Part shown: positions 16,301-24,894 of the stretch, one piece after another
Numbering within the stretch: the stretch's first letter is position 1
How the letters are laid out: each line of letters starts with the position of its first letter
Source of the DNA: JBOGOC01 sp050747525
GTDB lineage: Bacteria > Acidobacteriota > Polarisedimenticolia > JACPZX01 > DASXTC01
Length of the DNA stretch: 64,000 nucleotides
Reading direction: 5' to 3'
Assembly: GCA_050747525.1 (NCBI GenBank)
Contig: JBOGOC010000043.1
Coordinates: forward strand, 1-64,000
Notes under the pieces: generated by a model
Databases searched by the model: none
Told to the model about the DNA's origin: nothing
What the model saw: the letters and a program-made list of their open reading frames with translations, nothing else
Translations under genes and position numbers: made by a program

Positions 16301-18838
16301 CTACGGAGCGCACGGCACCGTGCGCGGCGCTCCTGACGAGGTCTGCCCGAAGCTGCCGACGTTCGGCGTGGTCGCGCGGACCAGGTAGTAGAGCGCCTCA
16401 CCCACCGGCGGCAGGTCGGGGTCGGCGAGGAAGGTGTCCGTCGTCGAGCCGAGCACGGTGCAGTTGGTGGCGAAGTCCCTGGACGAGGCGCGCACGAGCT
16501 CGTATCCCGTCGCGTAGTCCTGCGCCGGCCAGGAGAACTGCGTCGGATCGGACGGATTGAGGAAGCCGGACCCGAAGATCTCGTCCGCCACGCCGTAACC
16601 GGGATCGCTCGGACACTGGTTGTCCAGGCCGTCGTTGATCTCGATCGCGCCACTGTAGGTATCCGCGTTCAGGTCGTCGCAGTCCGAGCCGCCGCAGGAG
16701 CTGTCCTGGCTGCAGTCGGCGTCGAGATCCGCGCAGCCCGGGTTCTCGTCCTCCTCAATCGTCCCGATCGCCTGAGAGTCGCCGATCGGCGCCCCGCTCG
16801 GACTGACGAGGTTCACGAAGAAGGTCTCGGTGCATTCATCCTTCGTGTCGCCGCCCACGTTCACGACGGCGATCTTCGAGGTCTCTCCCGGCGCGAAGGT
16901 CACGATGCCGAAGCCCGCGGTGTAGTCCTGACCCGCGATGGCCGTCTCGTTGGCGGTCGTGAACTGCACTGACACCGTCGACACCGACGGCGCCGTGAGC
17001 CCGACGGTGAAGCCGAACGTCGTCGTGCCGCTCTGGCCTTCCGGCAGCGAGAGATCGTCGATGTACAGGACCCCCTGAACGTCGTCGTTGTTGATCAGGC
17101 CCGTCCCCGAGAAATCGCCGAGCGAGCAGTTGACCGGGATGGACAGGACGACGGTGAAGGCTTCGTTCCCCTCCAGCGCCAGGTCGCCTTTGACGTCGAC
17201 CGTGACGGTCTTGGCCGTCTCTCCCGGCAGGAACGTGACCGTTCCCGAGGCGGCCGTGAAGTCTCCCGGAGCCACCGCCCCGCCGTTCTGCGTCGCCCAG
17301 TTGACCGTCAGCGTCAGGTTGTTCTTCGGCCCGCCCAGGAACACATCGAAGGTCAGCGGCGTCGTCCCGGAATTCCCCTCCATCACCGTCGCATCGCCGA
17401 CCGAGACCTGGACGTCGTCGTTGTTGATGAGGCCCGACCCGCTGAAATCGCCCAGCGAGCAGTTCACCGCGTTCGACAGGACCACGTTGAAGGCCTCGTG
17501 TCCCTCCCAGGTCGTGTCGCCGTTGATGTTCACGGAGACCGTCTTGGCCGTCTCCCCTGGAAGGAACGTGACCGTGCCCGAGGCGACCGTGAAATCCGCC
17601 GGAGCCACCGCCCCGCCGTTCTGCGTCGTCCAGTTGACCGTCAGGGTCAGGTTGTTCTTCGGACCGCCGAGGGTCAGGTTGAAGGTCATCGGCGTCGTGC
17701 CGGAATCTCCTTCCGCCATCGTCGCGTCGCCCACCGACACCTGGACGTCGTCGTTGTTGATGAGGCCCGAACCGCTGAAATCGCCCAGCGAGCAGTTCAC
17801 CGGGCTCGACAGGGCGACGAAGAAGGTCTCGTTTCCCTCCCACGTCGTGTCGCCGTTGACGTCGACCGTGACCGTCTTGGCCGTCTCTCCCGGCAGGAAG
17901 GTCACCGTGCCCGAAGCGGCCGTGAAGTCTGCTGGAGCCACCGCCCCGCTGTTCTGCGTCGCCCAGTTCACAGCCAGGGTGAGGTTGTTCTTCGGGCCGC
18001 CCAGAGTCACGTTGAAGGTCATCGTCGTCGTGCCGGAATCTCCTTCCGTCACCGTCGCGTCGCCCACCGACACCTGGACGTCGTCGTTGTTGATGAAGCC
18101 GGTCCCGCTGAAATCGCCCAGCGAGCAGTTCACCGGGCTCGACAGGACGACCAAGAAGGCCTCGTTTCCCTCCCAGATCGTGTCGCCGTTGGCATCGACC
18201 GTGACCGTCTTGGCCGTCTCACCCGGCAGGAAGGTCACCGTGCCCGAAGCGGCCGTGAAGTCTCCGGGGGCCACCGCCCCGCCGTTCTGCGTCGCCCAGT
18301 TCACCGTCACGGTCAGGTTGTTCTTGGGCGCGCCGAGAGTCACATCGAAGGTCAACGGCGTGGTGCCGGAATCCCCCTCCGTCACCGTGACGTCGCCGAC
18401 CGAGACCTGGACGTCATCGTTCGTGATACCCCCGAGCCCCTGGGAATCCGCGATGGTCGCGTTGGTCGCGGCCGACAGGTTCACGAGGAAGAACTCGGTC
18501 CCCTCCCATGCGGTATCGCCCGCCACGTCGACGGTGATCGTCTTCGCTGTCTGGCCCGGATCGAAGGTCAGTGTGCCGGTGGTGGCGAGATAATCCGAAG
18601 ACGAAAACGCAGAGGCATTGGCCGTGGCGAAACTCACGGTGACCGTCGCGGCGGAGGACGGCGTCAGGGTCACAGTGAAGGTGAAGGGCGTGGTCCCCGC
18701 GTCCCCCTCAGGAGCCGTGACGTCGTTGATGGTCAGGGACTGGCCCCAGCACTGTGAACCGAGCATCAGCAGCGCCACGAGCGCAAGGAACGCCCGCCGG
18801 CCCAGGCCAGGCGAGAGAATTGCCGTGAAATCGTCCAT
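16301..18838 (-). CDS. Secreted Calx-beta repeat protein with MopE-like C-terminus
   Basis: The 845-residue product has a signal peptide (GRRAFLALVALLMLGSQCWG) and then six Calx-beta repeats of about 111 residues. These Ca2+-binding Ig-like domains show the features VxEGDSGTTPxTF, LPGETAKTVTV and WEGNEAF. Repeats 2 to 5 are almost identical. They are followed by a putative metal-binding MopE-type segment with Asp- and Cys-rich sequence (CADLDADCSQDSSCGGSDCDD) at about 715-745 and a C-terminal FN3-like domain ending GAPRTVPCAP. It would be an extracellular, calcium-stabilised protein, perhaps an adhesin. The start at 18838 lies at an ATG preceded by a run of GAGG-like sequence further upstream. 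No sorting signal is recognised. Confidence 0.88.
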   Translation of the reverse strand: MDDFTAILSPGLGRRAFLALVALLMLGSQCWGQSLTINDVTAPEGDAGTTPFTFTVTLTPSSAATVTVSFATANASAFSSSDYLATTGTLTFDPGQTAKTITVDVAGDTAWEGTEFFLVNLSAATNATIADSQGLGGITNDDVQVSVGDVTVTEGDSGTTPLTFDVTLGAPKNNLTVTVNWATQNGGAVAPGDFTAASGTVTFLPGETAKTVTVDANGDTIWEGNEAFLVVLSSPVNCSLGDFSGTGFINNDDVQVSVGDATVTEGDSGTTTMTFNVTLGGPKNNLTLAVNWATQNSGAVAPADFTAASGTVTFLPGETAKTVTVDVNGDTTWEGNETFFVALSSPVNCSLGDFSGSGLINNDDVQVSVGDATMAEGDSGTTPMTFNLTLGGPKNNLTLTVNWTTQNGGAVAPADFTVASGTVTFLPGETAKTVSVNINGDTTWEGHEAFNVVLSNAVNCSLGDFSGSGLINNDDVQVSVGDATVMEGNSGTTPLTFDVFLGGPKNNLTLTVNWATQNGGAVAPGDFTAASGTVTFLPGETAKTVTVDVKGDLALEGNEAFTVVLSIPVNCSLGDFSGTGLINNDDVQGVLYIDDLSLPEGQSGTTTFGFTVGLTAPSVSTVSVQFTTANETAIAGQDYTAGFGIVTFAPGETSKIAVVNVGGDTKDECTETFFVNLVSPSGAPIGDSQAIGTIEEDENPGCADLDADCSQDSSCGGSDCDDLNADTYSGAIEINDGLDNQCPSDPGYGVADEIFGSGFLNPSDPTQFSWPAQDYATGYELVRASSRDFATNCTVLGSTTDTFLADPDLPPVGEALYYLVRATTPNVGSFGQTSSGAPRTVPCAP
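16990..18430 (-). repeat. Four near-identical tandem coding repeats (Calx-beta units)
   Basis: Units of about 333 bases follow each other with only scattered changes, mostly at third codon positions. Each ends with a segment encoding SLGDFSGxGxINNDDVQ. The similarity across units is much higher than between the outer Calx-beta copies, which indicates recent expansion or gene conversion. Confidence 0.8.
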
Positions 18839-19041
18839 CTGCGTCTTCCTCTGAAGGAGAGAGTCAAGATTCAGTGCACCCGGATTGCCGGGCGCGAGGC
18901 TCGTCTTCGATCACGTCGTAGGGCACCTTCACCCGCCAGGTGGGCCTCGAAAAAACGACTGAGCGCGGCAGAGCCGGGGGGGCTGGAGATGGAACTCGCC
19001 TGCCATCAACAGGTTAGAAAGGCGGGGGATCGGAGGAGCGC

Positions 19042-21975
19042 TCAGCGGGTCCGGTCCGCCCAGCCGCCGAGGACCAGGACCGGGCGCGTCAGAGGGGGCT
19101 CGACCGACTCGAGGCTTTTCTCGAGGAACAGGAAGCGTCCGCGGGCGGGGTCGGCGTCGAAGCGGCCGCCGGTGATCGAGATCGCCACGCGCGCGAGCGC
19201 GGGTGGCCGGCCGCCGTGGTCGGGCCAGACGGGCCCCGACCGGTCCACCACGAGCTTTTCGCCTTCATCGCGCACCCGGGCGAGGTGCAGGGAGTGCACC
19301 GAGGTGTTCCAGTAGTAGAGATCGGCCCCGCGCCCCCAGCGGGGCCACCGCGCGCCCCCTGTTGAAGCCTGGATCTTCTGGCCGCCTCCGGGAAAGGAGC
19401 GCACGTACGCCTGGACCAGCGAGTCCACCTCGTCGGACTCGTAGGCCATCCAGCGGCCGTCCGGTGAGATCGCGGCGTTCGTCTCGTGGAACCGGGACGC
19501 TGCGAGCGGCTGCGGCGGGGCCGTGGGACGGCCGGCCGCGTCGATCTCGAGCCGCATCAGGTCCCAGCCGGTCTGCGGGCGGTGCTCCTGGAACACGAGT
19601 GTCCGCCCGTCCGGTGACCAGGCGTTCGGATGCATCCGGTTGGGGCCTTCCAGCAGGACGATCGCCTCTCCTGCCTCGCCGGCCGGCAGCGACAGCAGCC
19701 GCCAGCCTCCCTCCATCACCGCTCCCACCGCGATCCGCCGGCCGTCCGGCGACCAGGTGGGGTGGCGCGGCGACAGGCCGAACGAGAGCTGCGTGAGCGT
19801 GCCGTCCATCTTCACCAGCCAGAGATCCGACTGTCCGGTCGCGCCGGCCACCACCGCCACGCGGGCCCCGTCCGGGCTCAGCCGCGCATCCCGGAAAACG
19901 CGCGGCGCGCCCCCCAGGCGCGTGAGCACGCCCAGCCGGTCGATCCACGCGAGGAAACACTCCGGCGAGGTCGCGATGCCGGGACTGTAGAGAGCGGCGC
20001 CGGAGGCCGAGACGGCGAGGTGCGCGGCGCCGTTCTGCGGCTCATAGCGGATGTCGCCGAGGACGAGCTCCGGCTCTCCGCTTGTCTTCAGCCGCTCGGG
20101 GTCGAACGCGACCGTCCAGGCGCGGCCGCCACGGACGAACGCCAGCCGCTCTCCCGGCACGTAGCGCCCGAAGCCCGAGTTCCTGAGGATGACGCGCCGC
20201 TCACCCGTCTCCATCGAGACCGCTTCGAGGCGCGCCTCATCGAAGCTCGCGTCCTCGACCGACGCCGTGAACAGGACCCAGCCCCCCGGCAGCGCGTCGG
20301 GCCAGCGGTGCGAGTACTCGCCGCGTGCGACATCCAGCGTCGTCAACGGCTCCGGCCGGCCCCCTTGTTCGGAAACGCGCATCAGACCGGAGGTCTGCGC
20401 CGCCATCACGATCGTGCCATCCGCGGTCCAGGTGGCTCCACGCAGGTTATTGCCCAGGTCGCACAGCGCCATCGCAGGCCCTCCGTCCCGCTGCACCTTC
20501 TTGAGCTTGCGGTCAGCGAAGAAGCCGATCCAGCGGCCGTCGGGGGAGAAGAAAGGCTGTTGTCCGCCTTCGGTGCCGGCAAGGGGGTGCAGGACGACGT
20601 CGTCGAGCGGACGCAGGTACAGGCGCGATGCCCCTCCTTCCGCGGCCTCCACCACCACGGTCGACCCGGTGGGGTCGATCGCAAACGGGGGTGAGTAGCC
20701 GCCCGCGATCGTCACCCCCTCGGGGAAGTCGAGGCTCAGGCGCAGCGGGGGGAGAGGGACAGCCGACCTCCGTTCCGGCAGGAACGCCAGCGCGGTCACG
20801 ACCGCCAGAGCTGCCGCGACCGGGACCCAGACCGCCGGCCCCACCTTCAGCCTCGCCGGCATCCGACCACCGGGCGCCGGCGTGACGCCGCTCCCCAGCT
20901 CGACGAGCTCGAGGCGCGCATCCCCGATGTGCTGTAGCCGGTCACGGGGGTCCTTCCTCAGGCAGCGCTGGAGCAGGCGGCGCACCGGCGCAGGCACGGC
21001 ACCCGGCAGGGCGGGCCAGTCCGGCTCGTCACGCAGGACGGAGGCAAGGATCGCCGCGAAGGTGGGGGCAGTGAACGCCCTCTTCCCCGTGAGCATCTCG
21101 TAGAGCAGGCACCCGAAGCCCCAGATATCGGTGCGTGAGTCCACCGGGTCGCCGTTGATCTGCTCGGGGCTCATGTAGGGAGCCGTCCCCAGGATCATCC
21201 CTGCGACCGTCGTGGGGTTCGCGGGGGGAACCGGCTCCGCACCTGCCGCCGTCTCCTTCGCCAGGCCGAAGTCGACGAGCTTCACTCGCCCGCTCGCGGC
21301 AAGCATCACGTTCGAGGGCTTGAGGTCCCGATGGGTCACGCCCTTGGCGTGCGCCTCGGCGAGCCCTTCCGCCACCTGCACCGCCACGGAGAAAGCCTCG
21401 CGCAGCGGCAGCGGCCCGCGTGCGAGCCGCTCCGCCAGCGTCTCTCCCTCGACCCGCTCGAGGATCAGGTAGGGGGCGCCGTCGAGCTGCTCGAAGCCGT
21501 AGATCGCGGCGATGTTGGGGTGGCTGAGCGCGGCGAGGACGCGCGCCTCCCGCTCGAAACGCCGCAGGCCGTCTGAGTTCCCCAGGAACGTCCCGGCCAG
21601 CGCCTTGATCGCGACCTCCCGATCGAGGGTCGGGTCGAGGGCGCAGTAGACCCGCCCCATCCCGCCCGCTCCCAAGAGCCTCCGGATCTCGTAGCGCCCC
21701 AGACGGTGCCCCGGGGGGAGGAGCGCCGCCTCCTCGCCGCCTCCCGCCTGCAGCGCGGCCGCGGCAGCGGACTCTCCCGGGAGGCCGAGCGCGCCACCGG
21801 GGCGCAGCCCATCCTCCTCTCCCTCGGCGAAGCGGAGCAGCTCCTCCAGCCTGGCGCGGAGCGCCTCGTCCCCGGCGCACGCCTCGCGCAGCCACCGGTC
21901 GCGCTCGGCGGGCGGAAGGTCGAGCGCCTGCTGCAGGAGCGCGTCGACACGCTTCCAGTCATCCCGCTCGATCAT
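19042..21975 (-). CDS. Ser/Thr protein kinase with TolB-like PD40 propeller
   Basis: The product has 977 residues. An N-terminal segment of about 90 residues holds the helical pattern typical for kinases paired with ECF factors (RDRWLREACAGDEALRARLE). The kinase domain at about 105-380 has the Gly loop LLGAGGMGRVYCA, the invariant Lys in VAIKAL, HRDLKPSN, DFGLAKE and an APE-type segment MSPEQ, so it should be active. One membrane helix (VWVPVAAALAVVTALAFL) near residue 440 separates the cytoplasmic kinase from a periplasmic or external propeller of WD40/PD40 repeats (SPDGRWIGFF, SPDGARVAVV, SPDGRRIAVG). Its ATG at 21975 overlaps the sigma-factor stop as ATGA, which fixes the start and couples the two genes. 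It probably controls the sigma factor or its targets by phosphorylation, by analogy with other ECF-kinase pairs. Confidence 0.93.
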   Translation of the reverse strand: MIERDDWKRVDALLQQALDLPPAERDRWLREACAGDEALRARLEELLRFAEGEEDGLRPGGALGLPGESAAAAALQAGGGEEAALLPPGHRLGRYEIRRLLGAGGMGRVYCALDPTLDREVAIKALAGTFLGNSDGLRRFEREARVLAALSHPNIAAIYGFEQLDGAPYLILERVEGETLAERLARGPLPLREAFSVAVQVAEGLAEAHAKGVTHRDLKPSNVMLAASGRVKLVDFGLAKETAAGAEPVPPANPTTVAGMILGTAPYMSPEQINGDPVDSRTDIWGFGCLLYEMLTGKRAFTAPTFAAILASVLRDEPDWPALPGAVPAPVRRLLQRCLRKDPRDRLQHIGDARLELVELGSGVTPAPGGRMPARLKVGPAVWVPVAAALAVVTALAFLPERRSAVPLPPLRLSLDFPEGVTIAGGYSPPFAIDPTGSTVVVEAAEGGASRLYLRPLDDVVLHPLAGTEGGQQPFFSPDGRWIGFFADRKLKKVQRDGGPAMALCDLGNNLRGATWTADGTIVMAAQTSGLMRVSEQGGRPEPLTTLDVARGEYSHRWPDALPGGWVLFTASVEDASFDEARLEAVSMETGERRVILRNSGFGRYVPGERLAFVRGGRAWTVAFDPERLKTSGEPELVLGDIRYEPQNGAAHLAVSASGAALYSPGIATSPECFLAWIDRLGVLTRLGGAPRVFRDARLSPDGARVAVVAGATGQSDLWLVKMDGTLTQLSFGLSPRHPTWSPDGRRIAVGAVMEGGWRLLSLPAGEAGEAIVLLEGPNRMHPNAWSPDGRTLVFQEHRPQTGWDLMRLEIDAAGRPTAPPQPLAASRFHETNAAISPDGRWMAYESDEVDSLVQAYVRSFPGGGQKIQASTGGARWPRWGRGADLYYWNTSVHSLHLARVRDEGEKLVVDRSGPVWPDHGGRPPALARVAISITGGRFDADPARGRFLFLEKSLESVEPPLTRPVLVLGGWADRTR

Positions 21976-22553
21976 GGTTGATTCGGCGGTCCATAGCCCT
22001 GGAGCTGGACGCGGAGCCATGCCCGGGCGCGCAGCCAGTCCCGCTGGGCGGTGCGGAGGGAGATCCCGAGCGCCTCCGCCGTCTCCTCCTCGCTCAGATC
22101 GGCGAAGAAGCGACACTCGAAGACGCGGGCGAGGCGATCGTCGAGCGCGCGCAGCAGCTCGAGCGCCCGGTCGACGTCGAGGAGCCACTCCGAGGGTGCG
22201 GCGATCCCCTGCTCCGCTTCTTCAAGCTCCACGGGGACCTGGCCGCCGCCGCGCTTGTCCCGCAGGCGTGAGCGGGCGCGGTCGACCAGGACCTGGCGCA
22301 TGGCCGAGGCGGCGATCGCCATCAGGTGCCCTCGGTCCGCGGCGGTGAGCTGCTCCGCCCCGGCGAGCTTGAGGAAGACCTCGTGGACAAGGCCGGTGGT
22401 GTTGAGGGACGCCCAGCCAGGGCCGCGGCGGAGCTGGCCTCGCGCCACCCGGCGCAGTTCCTCATAGACCATCGGGAGGAGCCGGCCGAAGGCCTGCGAG
22501 TCGCCACCCTCGTAGGCTCGGAGCAGCCGCGTCACCTCGCCCGGATCCGCCAA
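21972..22553 (-). CDS. ECF-type RNA polymerase sigma factor, TIGR02999 group
   Basis: The protein has 193 residues from a TTG at 22553, the usual length of this group. The frame stays open to ATG codons at 22646 and beyond, but the extra residues show no family similarity. Region 2 is seen in VTRLLRAYEGGD and LVHEVFLKLAG; the stretch MRQVLVDRARSRLRDKRGGG is the group's hallmark. Region 4 is the C-terminal helix-turn-helix LSEEETAEALGISLRTAQRDW. There is no adjacent anti-sigma gene. Instead, the stop overlaps the start of a Ser/Thr kinase (21972-21975), so the pair most likely forms a kinase-controlled sigma system. Target promoters are unknown. Confidence 0.9.
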   Translation of the reverse strand: MADPGEVTRLLRAYEGGDSQAFGRLLPMVYEELRRVARGQLRRGPGWASLNTTGLVHEVFLKLAGAEQLTAADRGHLMAIAASAMRQVLVDRARSRLRDKRGGGQVPVELEEAEQGIAAPSEWLLDVDRALELLRALDDRLARVFECRFFADLSEEETAEALGISLRTAQRDWLRARAWLRVQLQGYGPPNQP

Positions 22554-22744
22554 TGTGGCTCGCCTCGCACCAGTGCCCGCCCAGGCCGGCGGGCCTGCGA
22601 GGATACCCCCGCCCCATGTCCCTGCACAAGGGAGCCTCCACGTCATAGCCGTTATGGGCAAAGCTGCGTTCAGCCCCGTAGCGCCTATGCACATCCCCGG
22701 GGATTCTCGGGCGCCATGCGGTCGCCTGCCCGCAAGGGGGCGCG

Positions 22745-23803
22745 ATGCCTCGCCGCCGCCCCCAGGAATGCCCCTTGCACACAGGCCGTCCCATGCCGGT
22801 AGGTACAGCAAGCGCGAGTGCGGCCCCAAGGCGCACGCTGGGTCTCGACTCCGCCGCCGCCCTCGTCGTGGGCGAGGTCATCGGCGTGGGGATCTTCCTC
22901 ACGCCGGCCGAAATGACCAAGGCTCTGGGCTCGCCGTTCTGGGTGATCATGGTGTGGCTCGTGGTGGGCGCGACAGTGTTCTGCGGCGCGCTCTGTTACG
23001 GGGAGCTCGCCGCGCGCTTTCCGGAGGCCGGCGGGGGCTACCTCTACCTGCGCGAGGCCTGGGGACCTGGCGTCGCTTTCCTCTACGGCTGGAAGAGCCT
23101 GCTCGTCATGGATCCGGGCCTCACGGCCGCGCTGGCCGCCGGCCTGGGGCGCTACGCGGCGGCGCTGGAGCCGATGGGGGAGGCCGGGCAGAAGGGGGTG
23201 GCGATGGCTGCCATCCTGATTCTGGCCCTGATCAGCGCGTTAGGTATGCGGATCGCGGGGAGCATGGTGCGTTTGCTCGCAGGGCTGAAGCTGCTGCTGC
23301 TCGTCGCGATCATCGCATGGGGATTCGCTTCGGATCGGGGGTCGTGGTCGAACTTCCAACCGTGGATGGAGCCCCGCGCGGGCTCGGCGCCTCTGGCAGC
23401 CGGCCTGGCGGGAGGGCTTCTGAGCGCGTTTTTCTCGTTCGGCGGCTTCTGGGACGTTGCCAAGATCGGAGGTGAAGTCAGGGATCCCGTACGGACGCTG
23501 CCACGGGCCCTGGCTCTCGGCGTCGGCACAGCGACGGCTGTGTACATCCTCACGAGCGCCGCGTTCATCTACCTGGTGCCGATCGAGGCAGTGAGCTCCG
23601 GGTCCGCGTTCGCGGCTCAGGCTGGCGCCGCGCTCTTCGGCGCGGACGGCGGGCGCGTCTTCGCCGGGATCGTGCTGATCGCGATCGCAGGGAGCCTGGC
23701 GGCCGTGCTGATGACCGCCCCGCGCGTCTACTTCGCGATGGCGCGCGACGGGCTGTTTCCGGCTTCCGTGGGGCGGCTTCACCCGCGTTTCGGGACCCCG
23801 TGA
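22745..23803 (+). CDS. APC-family amino acid permease, N-terminal part (frameshifted)
   Basis: The 352 residues cover about nine membrane helices of an amino acid-polyamine-organocation transporter. The first helix holds the family's unwound glycine motif (VVGEVIGVGIFLTP), and GELAARFPEAGGGYLYLREA is the conserved helix 3 region. The ATG at 22745 has AGGGGG upstream. The frame ends at TGA 23801-23803 within a motif (PRFGTP) that in intact permeases continues into Val/Ala-Arg-Ala-Ile. That continuation is present in the next frame. One missing G near 23800 would join the two pieces into one 465-residue protein, the normal family length. Confidence 0.85.
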   Translation: MPRRRPQECPLHTGRPMPVGTASASAAPRRTLGLDSAAALVVGEVIGVGIFLTPAEMTKALGSPFWVIMVWLVVGATVFCGALCYGELAARFPEAGGGYLYLREAWGPGVAFLYGWKSLLVMDPGLTAALAAGLGRYAAALEPMGEAGQKGVAMAAILILALISALGMRIAGSMVRLLAGLKLLLLVAIIAWGFASDRGSWSNFQPWMEPRAGSAPLAAGLAGGLLSAFFSFGGFWDVAKIGGEVRDPVRTLPRALALGVGTATAVYILTSAAFIYLVPIEAVSSGSAFAAQAGAALFGADGGRVFAGIVLIAIAGSLAAVLMTAPRVYFAMARDGLFPASVGRLHPRFGTP

Positions 23804-24140
23804 GGGCCATCGTCCTGCAGGCCGCCCTGGCCTGTGTCGTGGTGGGGCTGGCCACATTTGATGCGATCATCGCCTACTTCATCTTCGTGACGATCGCCTT
23901 CGTGGCCCTGACCGTGGCGGGGATCTACCGGCTTCCCCGACCGGCCGGCCGCGCCAATCGAATCCCCGGGTATCCTGTGACCCCCCTGGCGTTCCTGGCG
24001 CTGCTGGCAGCACTGCTGGTGCTGCTCGCGGTCGGGCGGCCATTCGAGGCTGCCCTCGGGACGGCCGTGGTTGCGCTCGGCTATCCCGTCTACAGGTTCG
24101 TGGTGTCTCCGCGAACGCGGCTTCCTGTGGAGGTAGACTG

Positions 24141-24141
<1 letters not shown>
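23800..24141 (+). CDS. APC-family amino acid permease, C-terminal part (frameshifted)
   Basis: These 113 residues hold the last three or four membrane helices of the permease, starting as a GTG at 23800 that overlaps the previous stop as GTGA. The sequence Arg-Ala-Ile-Val-Leu-Gln directly continues the family motif broken off upstream. It could be made as a separate subunit by translational coupling, but APC transporters are single chains, so a sequencing or real frameshift is more likely. Its stop shares a base with the start of the AhpD-like gene (TGATG at 24139-24143), which places both in one transcript. Confidence 0.75.
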
Positions 24142-24701
<560 letters not shown>

Positions 24702-24894
24702 CCCGGCGGCCTCGCCCGCTCGCATGAAATGTATGAGTCCCCGCATAAGTTCGGCTCGCGACGCAGGTTCCAGGCAGCTCCATCCACTCTGGCGACGCCT
24801 CGGCCGGGTCTGGCATTCGCATTGCTATGTCCCCGGCACAATGCGCCGTTCCCAGCTGGATGACAACGCTCGGGTTCCTCCGTGGAGGCTCGAC

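Noticed and set aside
17088..18593. 501-codon plus-strand frame opposite the Calx-beta repeats
   Set aside because: Its repeats only mirror the tandem units on the other strand.
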